Below are positions 34,355 to 46,021 of a DNA stretch of 64,000 nucleotides, piece after piece. The stretch is from NCBI RefSeq assembly GCF_004379255.2, contig NC_056042.1, forward strand, positions 10,897,901 through 10,961,900, read 5' to 3'. The stretch is from Salvia splendens. Its lineage: Eukaryota > Streptophyta > Magnoliopsida > Lamiales > Lamiaceae. How positions within the stretch are numbered: the stretch's first letter is position 1; every line of letters begins with the position of its first letter. The notes under the pieces were generated by a model that was not told the origin of the DNA, did no database searches, and saw only the letters and a program-made list of their open reading frames with translations. The position numbers and the translations under genes were made by a program.

Positions 34355-35854
34355 GTATTGCATGATTTTTGCTCCATTCACTGGAAAAGATAACCATTCT
34401 AGAGCAGTTACATTTGGAGCTGGATTGTTATCAAGTGAAGGCAGAGACTCATATTCTTGGTTGTTTGGCTGTTTTGTTCGATGTATGGGGGTTGCACCCA
34501 AAATGATTATCACTGATCAAGATTGAGGGATGAAACTTGATGTTCAACAAGTACTTTTACAAACAAGGCACTGATGGTGCATGTGGCATATTATGGTTAA
34601 GGTGTCAGATAAGTTGCCCAAATCCCTGCTTGGTAGTGAAGATTTCAAAAAAGAGTTTAATGCATGTGTTTGGTCTGATTTGTTAGAGCCTGATGAGTTT
34701 GATATAATATGGAATGATATTATGGAACGGTATGGATTAGAAGACGTCCACTGGTTTGGATCGATGTTTGAAGATAGAGAATTCTGGGTTCCTGCTTATT
34801 TTCGAGATTTTCCCATGGGGTCGCTTCTTAGGACTATATCGATGTCTGAATCAAAGATTAACTTTTTTAAAAACTACACAAAGCCTCGTGCAAATCTTGT
34901 ACAATTCATGATTTTCTTTAACTGTGCTGTTGGAGATCAAAGGAATGCCAATTCACGATTGAACTACTTGGATTACTTAACTATTCATGATTTGTCAACC
35001 CAATTGCCTATTGAGAAGCATTCATCTACAATCTACACTGATAATATTTTCAAACATGTACAACAGGAAATAAGTATGGTATGTGAGATTGTTTCGATAA
35101 CTGATGAGGATAACATCAAGATGCATAAGGCAAGGACCAATATGGTAGAACATGGGATGTTAAGTATGATTGTAAGCAAGACACATTCGACTGTAGTTGT
35201 AAGAAGTTTTCCAGAATTGGTTTGTTATGCTGTCATATATTTTGTTTGTTGAAGAATAAGTCTGCTAATCTCATTCCTGAGAAATATTTTGGTCGAAGGT
35301 GGTTGAAGAGCTCTTTACTAAAGGCAGCACATGGTCTACCATCTGAGGAGATACAACCATTTGAACGTGTGCTCTATTTTTAACCTTATTTGTAAAAACT
35401 CTATTTTTTCAGTCATAGAAATGATAGTATTTATTGTAATAATGTTATCTTTTACCTTGCAGATTTGGATGAAAAGCAGGAAGTTAAGAAAAAGTTGTTC
35501 TCCAACTTTTATCGATTAGTCCAAAAGTCTGAGGGAAGTATGGATCATCTGTCTTTGTTATGTGCTGGTCTTGATGATTTGGAAGAGCATATATTTGGAA
35601 ATTGTGCAATACCTTCAGTCATTGAAAAGAAAAAGATGGTTGAGGAATTTTATGGAATGACAGTACCTGATGTAATTGATGTACATCCTCCAGACGTTGT
35701 TAGAACCAAAGGATCAGCTAGTGACAAAATATCAAAGAGGGAGAGTGCAATAAGGAAAGCAAATAAGCCTCTACGACGGCGTGGTAAATGTTATGAGATG
35801 GGTCGTCATGATTCAAGAAATTGTGATAGTGTCAATGAGAAGACATATTGAAGC

Positions 35855-37850
35855 CATTTGATATAAAATGATACTTTCAGCCGATAAAATGATACTTTCA
35901 GCCAATAAAATGATAGATATTTTTGGTGTATAAATGATAGGTTTACTGTATAAAATGATAGTTTTGCCGGATAGAATGATACTCTGAGTTGATAAAATGA
36001 TAAATGTTACGCGCAGTAGATAAAATGATATTTCTAACCTATAAAATGACAAAATTATACTTGCAGCCGATAAAATGATATTTCTGACTGATAGAATGAT
36101 ACTTTGAGTTGATAAAATGATACTTTTGTTTATAAAATGACACATTGGTCATAAAATGACACTTTAACCTGATAAAATGATAATATAAGCTGATAAAATG
36201 ACAGCAACCATATAAAAAGATATATAAGCTGAAGAAATGGCATATAAGTTGATAAAATGACATAAAAATGATAGTTTTGCCGTATAGAATGATACTCTAA
36301 GTTGATAAAATGATACTTTTGGCTTATAAATGTTAGGTTTACAACATAAAATGATAGTTTTGACAGATAGAATGATACTTTCAGCCGATAGAATGATAGT
36401 TTTGCCCGGTAGAATGATACTTTCAGCCGATAGAATGATAGGTATTTTTGGTGTATAAAATGACATTTTTGTTTAATAAAATGATACTTTTACCTGATAA
36501 AATGATAATCTAAGCGGATAAAATGACAGTAACCTTATAAAAATGATACTCTGAGTTGATAAAATGATACGTTTACTGCTTTGTAGGTTTGTATATTATG
36601 TATTGTGCTGATTATATTAGGTTTATTGCATAGATTGATAGTTTTGCCGGATAGAATGATACTCTGAGTTGATAAAATGATACTTTTAACTGACTGATAA
36701 AATGATAAAATGATAGGTTTATTGTATAGAATGATAGTTTTGCCTGATAGAATGATACTCTGAGTTGATAAAATGATACTTTTGACTGACTGATAAAATG
36801 ATAAAATGATAAAATGATATATGTTAGGTTTATTGCATAGAATGATAGTTTTTCCGGATAGAATGATACTCTGAGTTGATAAAATGATACTTTTACCTTA
36901 TAAATGTTAGGTTTAGTGCATAAAATGATAGTTTTGCTGGATAGAATGATACTTTCGGCCGATAGAATGATAGTTTTGCCGGGTAGAATGATACTTTCAG
37001 CCGATAGAATGATAGGTATTTTTGGTGTATAAAATGACATTTTTGTTTAATAAAATGATACTTTTACCTGATAAAATGATAATCTAAGCGGATAAAATGA
37101 CAGTAACCTTATAAAAATGATACTCTGAGTTGATAAAATGATACGTTTACTGCTTTATGATAAAATGATAGGTTTATTGCATAGAATGATAGTTTTGCCG
37201 GATAGAATGATACTCTGATTTGACTGACTCATAAAATGATAAAATGATAAAATGATATATGTTAGGTTTATTGCATAGAATGATAGTTTTTCCGGATAGA
37301 ATGATACTCTGAGTTGATAAAATGATACATTTAGCTTATAAATGTTAGGTTTACTGCATAAAATGATAGTTTTGCCGGATAGAATGATACTTTCAGCCGA
37401 TAGAATGATAGTTTTGCCGGGTAGAATGATACTTTCAGCCGATAGAATGATAGGTATTTTTGGTGTATGAAATGACATTTTTGTTTAATAAAATGATACT
37501 TTTACCTGATAAAATGATAATCTAAGCGGATAAAATGACAGTAACCTTATAAAAATGATACTCTGAGTTGATAAAATGATACGTTTACTGCTTTGTGATA
37601 AAATGATAGGTTTATTTCATAGAATGATAGTTTTGCCAGATAGAATGATACTATGAGTTGATAAAATGATACTTTTGACTGACTGATAAAATGATAAAAT
37701 GATATATGTCAGGTTTATTGCATAGAATGTTAGTTTTGCCGGATAGAATGATACTTTGAGTTGATAAAATGATACTTTTGACTGAATGATAAAATGAGCG
37801 AAATTCAGAAATTAAATGAGCGAAATTTGGATACGTAAATTTTATCATGA
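35855..37850 (+). repeat. AAAATGATA array in the 3' flank of the transposase gene
   Basis: Same words and same orientation as the intron array, with higher-order segments recurring near 36330-36600, 36900-37150 and 37345-37580 (TTTTGCCGGATAGAATGATA and so on). It runs up to the right TIR. Confidence 0.92.
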
Positions 37851-37992
37851 GCGAAATGACATATTTACCCCGCGCTTTTTTTATAAAGTAAATCTAAATT
37901 TGAATCTAGACCACGTGATTTTAAAAATGTGTGGTCCAGATTTAGTTATAGGGTTATTACGGAAATTGGGATTATCATTATAATGCACCCCT
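37800..37992 (-). repeat. Right TIR of the MULE
   Basis: Inverted match of 30969-31130. The outermost bases (complement GGGGTGCATTATAATG) are better preserved here than at the left end. Confidence 0.8.
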
Positions 37993-38174
37993 ATAATGGA
38001 AAGTTGATCTAAAAGTTTTCTTTAGGGAGCTACATTAATTAATTTCATATATACACACACGATCGTGGAAGCAATACTACTATACTAGTTATTTTAGGGG
38101 CTACATTAATTAATTTTCTAATATGAATAGTTCATTTCCGCTAAATAGATAGAATTAAAACAATTTCCTTGTAT

Positions 38175-38378
38175 TTAATTATTGAAACTTCCGTTTTGAA
38201 ACGCGTTCCAGCCATTATTGGATTACTATTGTACCCTCATAATGCACAAAATAGGACCAATAATGTAACACGGGATTAATTACTCAATTTTGATCTTGAC
38301 CGTCCATTTCTCTAATCTAATAATGACTGATATTAAGAAGGAAATAGACGCTAAGGGGGCAATAAGAGAATAATGCTC

Positions 38379-38380
<2 letters not shown>
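38175..38380 (+). mobile_element. Right-end fragment of a second TAATGCA-family element
   Basis: About 200 bp nearly identical to 30705-30902 (AACTTCCGTTTTGAAACGCG to AATAATGCTCCC), same orientation, followed by a TA run. The left part of this copy is missing. Confidence 0.8.

Positions 38381-38410
<30 letters not shown>
38381..38410. repeat. (TA)n between two element ends
   Basis: About 14 TA units flanked by TGCTCCC on the left and GGGAGCG on the right, so two element ends face each other across it. Confidence 0.95.
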
Positions 38411-38412
<2 letters not shown>

Positions 38413-38730
38413 GAGCGTTATTCTCCTATTCATCCCTTAGATCCTTTATCCTTCTTAATATGGGTCGTTAGATCTCATTCATCAACGGTCCAGATGATCT
38501 GCATTATTACACTATAATGGTGCATTATTAGTCGGTGTGCATTATTCAACTGAACATATGCATTATTACACTATAATTGTGCATTATTAGTCGGTGTGCA
38601 TTATTCAACTGAAAATATGCATTATTAAATGACACGTGGAACCAATCTAACCGTCGGATGACAAAATCGTGTGGCTGAGATCAAGAAGGAAAAAGGAGGA
38701 AATATGCAAAAAGAAAATGAATACATCCCT
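38411..38730. mobile_element. Short TAATGCA-family MITE
   Basis: Left GGGAGCGTTATTCTCC...CCTTCTTAATATGGG; complement of right end GGGATGTATTCATTTTC...CCTTCTTGATCTCAGCC. Four TGCATTATT words lie in the centre (about 38500-38625). Bordered by TATATA on both sides. Confidence 0.75.
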
Positions 38731-41518
38731 ATATAGTAAGTCACCGCCTAGTATAGGCAGACACCTACATCATGCAAAGGAGGTTTAAGCCCCTATTAAT
38801 TCCTTTATTAATTTTTCATTTTTTATATTGTCGAATTTGTCAAAATTTTCAAATGATCATCGAGATGAAAGGATTATGGAGTGTTAAAATTGCATAAATG
38901 AAAAAATGAACAAAAAACATAACTACAAAAAAAATGAGTTCGTGAAAAGGAAAAGAAAATATATAGTACTAGTGCAAAATTATTTATGATCATAACAAAA
39001 TGGGCTCAATTCCAACCATTTATTTTTCTCGTATCCGTTCCAATAGCCGTGTAAAGTCATATCATATTCTTGAAATGAGACAAGTTGACCATCAGAAAAA
39101 AAAAGGTGCTCTCACTAATGAGGGTAAATAAATAACAAGGACTTAGTGATAATATTTGGGGTTCAATTTGGTCCTCATATAGTGGGTGAATGGGATTGTC
39201 TTGTCTCCACACACACCTACGATGGTCTTACAATAAAAGCAGCAGATTCTCTGTTTTCTAAATATTGCAATCCAACATAAATGGAAGTCATTTTGTGCAC
39301 CAATTTACTGTCCCACCCACTTAGATTTATTTCTGTAGCATATTGATCTTTAATATCTTCAAAGATTTTATCGCGTTTCCCATCGTCAAAAATCGAAAAA
39401 TTAAAGATTTGGGTGAAGTTACCTTTTTCTATCCTTCATTGTGTCATTGAAAATCGAATAATTAAAAAAATACACATACTGCGCGACCTGACCCATGTGC
39501 ACGCACGGATAGTTCCATGTCAACTTACATATGCTTATTTGCATGTGTATTGGTCTATGTGTCCATTATGGGATTAATTGATATATTAATCTCATAACTC
39601 TATATTATTGTGACATACTTTAATCTAGAGAAAGTGGATATATCACAATTATCCACTCGGAACGTAGATTGCTTATACGTAATTTTATTTCACAAAATTA
39701 AATATTTCGTCACTTATATGATATGGTCAAATTACATTGACAAAATTAGATTCAAGTACAAGAGGATATTCAACGACCGCTAAAAAATGTCCTTTTAAGA
39801 TAAGAAGAAGAGAGAAACAGAAAATAAAGAAAAGGGAAAAGAGAGATATTAAATATTTTAAATAAAAGAGAGATAGTAAATATATTGAAATGTCTTTTAA
39901 GACTTGATGGTTTTTTTTGGGCAAAAATTGCTAAAAAATGAAAGTAATTCAAATAAAACTAAATCAAAGTTAAAATAGCTCTGATGATATTTTTGAAATT
40001 TTAATGCCTAATTTGATAATAATATAGTACTATAATTGAAGTAAAAAATTATTGTTCAATCTGATATACTTTAACTATTGTTTTTCTTAGTACTATTTAA
40101 ATAAACTGTGTACGTAACAAGTGTACAAGAATGAGAGCAGATGCTAGATACGATAGCAGACCTTTGTGCATTCTAGTCTATTTTTACTATTTTTCTCCGT
40201 TTCTTAAAATTAATTAATTCTATTTTAGAAAGTTTTTTCACTATAGTCTTATTCTTCCCTAACAATATTTTAATTACTTTTTTTTTCATTCTAGCATTAA
40301 TCGTTCCAAAAGTTCATACTTTTATGAGACGGAAAAAAAGTACTCCTTCAGTCCACGAAAAAAGTCTTATTTTGTCATTTTGTCCATAAAAAATAGTCTC
40401 ATTTCTAAAAAAGGAAAGTTTCTCACTTTTTCTCCTATGTCATACTGTATCTACTTTTTCTCTATATTTCTCTAACTTTGCCCATTTTTTCTCTTTCTCA
40501 CTCTTATTTTATTAATTATTTCAATAAAATTCAAACTATCGGTAAATGAGACAATTTTTTTACGCATAGAGTATGTATATTTGTGCGAAGGGATAAAACA
40601 ATAATGGAAATTTTCATGTTCTAGCCCCTTGGTTATTACATCTTACTCTATCCCTTTCACTAAAGTGAGAACAGTACTCTCTGTTTGGAGGTTCCATGCA
40701 ACTAAAATTGAATTTGGGCCATGACATATTTTACTAAGCTTAGTTACAAGTAGGAAATTAATGGATTGGCCAGTCTTGCGTCTTCATATTTTATATACTT
40801 TCCACATTAATAATTCACCATTTAACTTAACACGAGTTAAAAAAATATACTAATAAAAAGTGAATTAAAAAAGTTAGTGGAATGTGAGACCTATTTTTAT
40901 ATATTAGTTTTATAATAAAATGTGAGTGAAAATGAGTTAGGTTTATTACTAATTACTAAAAATGATAAAAGTGAAAGATGATAAATTTTTAGGGACGAAC
41001 GAAAATGAAAATAAGTGACATTTTTTTAGGGAATGAGGAAGTAATAATCAATCACTTAAATATTTCTAAACCAGATTTTGATCTAAACAAGAATTGATCT
41101 TAATGCAAAATGCAAGCCAAATCCTGACCATCTAATTTTTTCTGATGGTCAATTAAAATGCATCTTATACGGATGTCATTATTAGTTACCTTTTAGTCTA
41201 TTTTATAAAATCCAGATTTGATATCATTTTAGATCATCTTTCTAAAATGACTTAAACACTGATTAACAATGACCTCCGTTATACCTAAAAACAACCTCCA
41301 TATTTTGGTTTTGTGTTTTGCACATATTGCAACCCCTTTCTATACCAGCATGCAATATAAATACTTCTCCAAATATAGCCAACCCTACACACTCTCCGTT
41401 GAAGAAAAGTAGTTACAATTAGCAAATTAAGTACATAGACACCACAATATTGCAAAATTAAATTAACATGTGAAAACTAAACAACACACGCCGAGATTAC
41501 ATTTGAGAATACATAGTG
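38731..41518. other. Intergenic, upstream flank of the GPAT locus before insertions
   Basis: AT-rich with no open gene. If the insertion at 41524-58509 is removed, this joins the GPAT promoter at 58510. Two MITE relics lie at 40343-40571 and about 40840-41042. An eroded relative of the 26225 MITE may lie at 41080-41300 (GCAAGCCAAATCCTGACCAT). TATAAATA at about 41355 is promoter-like but has no gene behind it. Confidence 0.5.
40343..40571. mobile_element. Stowaway-like MITE
   Basis: Left CTCCTTCAGTCCACGAAAAA after TA (40341-40342), right ACGCATAGAG before TA. Same core phrases as 15819-16054, in the other orientation. Confidence 0.6.
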
Positions 41519-41666
41519 GCTACAGACAAACTCATAGTTTAGGATGGTTTTAGAGGTGATTAACTCATATTTTTAGTGAATTAAGGTGTTTATTATATGT
41601 TTTCACCCATTTAGTCATCAATTAGATGAAGAAATGAGTTTGTTGGAGTTTTGAAGTGAAAACAGG

Positions 41667-43227
41667 TAGGGGTGGGAAATTATACCGAAATACCGTAATA
41701 CCGGACTTACCGTACCGAAAAATACCGAAAATACCGATTTTTCGGTATACCGCAGTTTCCGGTACGGTATGATACCGTACCGCAGTGTTTCGGTACGGTA
41801 ACTGTATCAATTTTTCTATACCGCGGTATACCGAATCCTAGGTATACCGGTATACCGAAGATTCGGTATACCGATAGATTATTATATATATATTAATATT
41901 AAATGTGTTGTAATATATATATTACATTTATATATATTATATTAAAAAAAATTTAATACATCAATTAATACAATAAAATTAAATATTCAAATGATAATTT
42001 ATTCAAACAAATTCAAAATTAACCTGAATTATTTTTTTATCAACTCATCCTATTAAATATAATAAACACAATAACACATAACACCGAAACAAGATTGGAA
42101 ATACGATATCGGGAATATGTTTCAACAGAGCACATTTGAAAGAATTTGTATTAACTCACACCATTTAGTATATGATTCTTTGTGTAATGTCATATTCCAA
42201 ATATACAAAGTAATTAAAATTTTTGTTTTATTCTTCGTCCCACTTCATAAAATGTCAATTAAAAATATGTGCAGCTGAAAATGAATCAAATAATTTAATT
42301 AGTGTTTAATTCATTGTATGCTGTCTTATTTTATATACTACTTAAATTGAAGGATGAATAAATAGGATACTGATTAGTCATTCTTAATTCTTAAAGAGAA
42401 ATAAATGTCCAATTTAAATTACTAACTAGTGTCACTCCCGTGTGATGCACGGGTCATTTTAATTTCTTCATATTTATTTCATTATGCGAAATAAAAGTTG
42501 TGAAATGATAAACAAAAGAATATTCGACATCCTCTTACTTTGGATTATACTTTTTCAATCACATTAACCCCACATAGCCACAATAGTGCGTTTAAATGTC
42601 ACCTTTTCTTAAAAATGTCAATACGATCACATTAAAATTTCAACGCATATTTGTGTTGACATTTTAATAAATTGTCTTGACATTTAAATATCAGACTTAA
42701 AATTAAAAAGCATTTTAAATCTGTGAAAATATGAATTAACAGTTGAGTTATAACTGCAGTAGCAAGTTTACGTTGCAATAATTAGGTGTTTTGATATATG
42801 GATGTTACACTCCATACATTTCTTTTGGTTTGGTTGTTTGTGTATTGTGATTATGCTCGACTATTAATAAAGGTTATCAAATGCAAGGTCATCTTCAACG
42901 ATTTTTTGTGGAATTTTGAGAAATGAAGACAACGTGGTTGCAAGAAATGAAGATAATGTTGTTGATCATGACTTCATAAATTGTTTTAGATTTGAATGTT
43001 GAAGTTTTATTAATTTGAATGCTATGAACAAGATTTGATTGTGATGAAGTTTTATTATTTTGGGCTTTTTTAAATAGTTGAACACTTGAATTGTTATTTT
43101 AAATAATTTGTACACAATAGGTTTTTTTTCGGTATACCGTTACTGTTACCATACCGTTATTACGGTGTACCGTACCGTGTTTCGGTAGACCGTTTTTAAC
43201 GGTATACCGTAATAACGGTATGGTAAC
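41667..43227. mobile_element. hAT-like element with CGGTATACCG arrays, right end lost
   Basis: Starts TAGGGGTGGGAAATTATACC, a hAT-like terminus. Subterminal arrays of CGGTATACCG and half sites (ATACCG, CGGTACGG) occupy 41680-41875 and, inverted, 43125-43225. The interior is AT-rich with no transposase frame. The right end is cut by the LTR starting at 43228, and the matching CCCACCCCTA end is absent from the other side. Confidence 0.7.
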
Positions 43228-45977
43228 TGTCACGACCGCCCCCCTAGGGTTAATAAAAGCGGGCGATCGCGACTTAAAGGGGGTTTTAAAGGACATTCAA
43301 AGAAGGCTAGGGTTTTCAATAAAAGTGTGACCAAAACTTAAGTTCAGTAAATAAAGCGACCAAGAGTAATTACGTTTAATAAATAAAGGACTAAGGGTTT
43401 AGCATTTATTCAAAAGTAACGAGTTTTCAAATATCCCACATAAAACAGTTTTAGTTTAAATAAAAGTATGTAAAGAAAACATCACAGCGGAAGCATCCAA
43501 GAGAAGAGTGACGTCATGTGTGAAGACACGACGACACTCGGAGTTTCAAAACGACCATAGTTTATTATTAATTTCTGCTCAACACCACCAACCGCTCGTT
43601 GCTGCTCAACCTGCACATAGAGAAAACATATGCAGGGCTGAGTACTTTTGAAAATACTCAGTGGCTCATGCCCGAAAACATTTTGATAAGAGTACATATT
43701 ATCATGCCATACGTAGGTAACCATCGGGGTTTGAGCTTTTATAAAGGCCCGAGGCACCAAAATATTTTCCATTGTTCAAAAATAGCGACTGCGCAGTCAT
43801 TTTTCCCCATCGTCATCAACCATATCTGCCAATACATGACAAGGAATGCGGCCGCAAACCAGGTCACTAGACCGGCCAGCCCGTACGCTAGCACACAGTC
43901 TACCATAGGTGTACACTAATCCAAGTAGGGTTTGCGGCCCTACGAGGACCCGAATTCGATTTATATAATAGTGGCAACAGCCACATCAGATAGGCATGTC
44001 AAAAACAAATCACGGCATGATAATCGCTTTAAACCACCCTTATAACGCCACGTAATATTTTCGGAAAAAAAAATAAAGAGGTTTGAAAAGAAGCCCACCT
44101 CGATCCTTTATATTTCAAGTTTCGCTTTTCCTTTGATATCACGCTTTACGCACGAATTTTCACCTTTGGATAAGGTATTCCCAATTAGTCACTAACATGG
44201 ACTTAGTATTATGCATGTCCTTAATTTTTCCCTTTTCCCAACAACAAATGGAAATCACATCATCTCGTCACATATATAATTCATGTATGCCATTCAAAAC
44301 ATAGTTATTTTGCAGAGGTAGAAATCTGGCAGCACTGCGCAACCATTTTATAAAAATTATTTAAAAATCATCCGACTTCCGTTGGTGCTAAAACTTTACG
44401 AAAAAGCAGTAGACTCATCAAATAACTTCCAGTTTAAATTTCATGTCAAAATAACCTTTTTAGTTCGGTCAAATAGAAAATGTAACCTACTGGTCGAGAA
44501 AACAGTTTCTGCCAGAAATGCGCAGTCAACTTTAAAAATTCACCAAAGATCCATATTTTATCCAAATGGGTTGAAATTTACACACAACATAGAAGACATC
44601 AGGAAGTTTACTCAGGAAAAAGAATCGGTCAAATCGGAGTTCATTTGATCGGTCAAAAACGAGTCGGAACTTACTGTTCGGAATCTCAGTTTCTCATGCT
44701 TTTAGGAAATCCGAATTAGGGTTTACCCCCACTTATTCAAAATCAACCTTTTCATGGTTTTAACATACAAGCATGCTCAAAAGGGTCCTTAGACACATAT
44801 TTTCATGAAATCACATATCATTCACCGAGGATTCATTAAATCATCAACCAATTGAAATCAAAATGCATTCACACATACGATTATACATTCCCACCGATTA
44901 AACCCTTAGATCCGCATTCCCTATACTCTCTACATGCATGACGGAGTCAAAGAAGGTTTAGGTGGAGAGGAGTGAAGAATATAGGTTTGAATTTACCTTT
45001 CTTGGACGAAACAATCGGTAGAAAGCGAATAAAACCTTGGTTCTTCAATAATCTCTTGGGAAATTGAGGGGATCTTGAGTAGAATGGATGAACAAGTGTG
45101 GGAGAGTGGAGAAGAGGGAATGAGCGTGTACTTCAAGGGAGGGGGCAATTTTTTTTGTGGGGGCTAGGGTTAGGTTTTGTTTTATTTATAGAGTTAAGAT
45201 GAAATCTCCAATTAATTGCATGAAGATATGGAGAATAAATCAAATAAAGATTTGAGAGATTTGAGGAGGGATGATTGGCGTGTAAATTGAGGGAGAATAA
45301 GGAGGATATTCGAAAATCATGGTTATTTAATTAGCCATGATTTAATTTGGTATTTTCACGGAGCAGAATAAAAATAAAAATCCTCCCATGAACTAGGAAT
45401 AGGCGTGTGAAATTATTTCTTCCACAAGGATTAATTTCCAAATCTTTAATAAAATAGATAAGGCAAGATTTGCTAGGATATTCCAATTAAAACATGGAAA
45501 GAAATAATTAAGGGATCAAAATAAATAATGAATAATTTCCTTCTCCCACAAGCTAGGAGATTTCGAAATCTCCCTTAGGAAAAATAATAGGGCCGATTTT
45601 TATCATGAAGAAATAAGATAATTAGGCTTTAGGATTTAATTTGGATAACTATCCCAAAACAAATAATTTAATCTAAGAAAAATAATTCCTCTCCAAATAA
45701 TAATAATGGTCGAAATTTTCTCCACAAAAGGGCAAGGTAATTATTTATGATCCTAATTAAATCTCACTCCCCTTAAAATATAAGTTACCGCAATATATTT
45801 CATTCCACATCAATTAATTTAAGCCACGTCATAAAATCAACGAAATTGACTAGGTCAAAACAAAATTAGGTCATCGAATAAATCACATAACGATTCGCCA
45901 TTTAATTGCGACAATCAAAGCAATAAATACAACGTCTTAGGGTTCCAAAATTAGGGTTCGAAAAGTGGGGCGTTACA
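43228..45977 (-). repeat. 3' LTR of the chromovirus
   Basis: Minus strand begins TGTAACGCCCCACTTTTCG at 45977 and ends GGTCGTGACA at 43228. Same sequence as 55312-57483 over its last 2.17 kb. Confidence 0.9.
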
Positions 45978-45990
45978 TCCTACCACTCTT
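45978..45990 (-). other. Polypurine tract
   Basis: Minus strand AAGAGTGGTAGGA immediately before the 3' LTR start, in the usual place but with two pyrimidines. Confidence 0.65.
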
Positions 45991-46021
45991 AAAAGAAATT
46001 TCGTCCCGAAATTTGGTACTC

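Larger units (their letters stand above)
31394..35851 (+). pseudogene. FAR1-like MULE transposase gene, broken
   Basis: Likely exons: 31394-31418 (MENVSNNEG), 33379-34142, 34355-35366 and 35463-35851. Donors and acceptors are GAAG|GTAACA / TTTGTAG|GT, AACAG|GTATAT / TTTTGAAG|GT and GAAC|GTGTGC / CTTGCAG|AT. Domains in order: a FAR1 zinc-binding region (KKFNTLVGASSFYEHYARSV to YEVYQFVEYHNH); a MULE transposase core with ISFDSTYNTNR, then MIFAPFTGKDNHSRAVTFGA and PKMIITDQD; a SWIM finger (DTFDCSCKKFSRIGLLCCHI); and a tail with a degenerate zinc knuckle (KCYEMGRHDSRNC lacks the second Cys). Breaks: frameshift near 33940, TGA at about 34524 and 34572 (both Arg-codon type changes), frameshift near 35160. 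In active members the protein binds the TIRs and cuts and pastes the element. Confidence 0.82.
30969..37992 (+). mobile_element. Autonomous-type MULE (FAR1/Jittery class), inactivated, with AAAATGATA arrays
   Basis: TIRs of about 160-180 bp: the left (30969-31130) matches the complement of 37800-37992. Shared blocks are TAATAACCCTATAAC, CTGACCACACATTTT-like, TTCAAATTTAGATTTACTT, AAAAAAGGCGCG and GGTAAATATGTC. The exact ends and TSD are obscured by the microsatellite on the left. Inside is one transposase gene (31394-35851) with FAR1 DNA-binding, MULE transposase and SWIM regions. Intron 1, part of intron 2 and the 3' flank are built from a short word, AAAATGATA, and variants. The copy has at least two frameshifts and two stops, so it is not itself autonomous now. 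Confidence 0.85.

Noticed and set aside
31766..37848. Many minus-strand open frames of 65-142 codons with IILSAESIILS-like repeats (for example 32038-32241, 36612-37040)
   Set aside because: They are the antisense reading of the AATGATA array. The word contains no antisense stop in that frame, so frames stay open by composition; no start context, no family.
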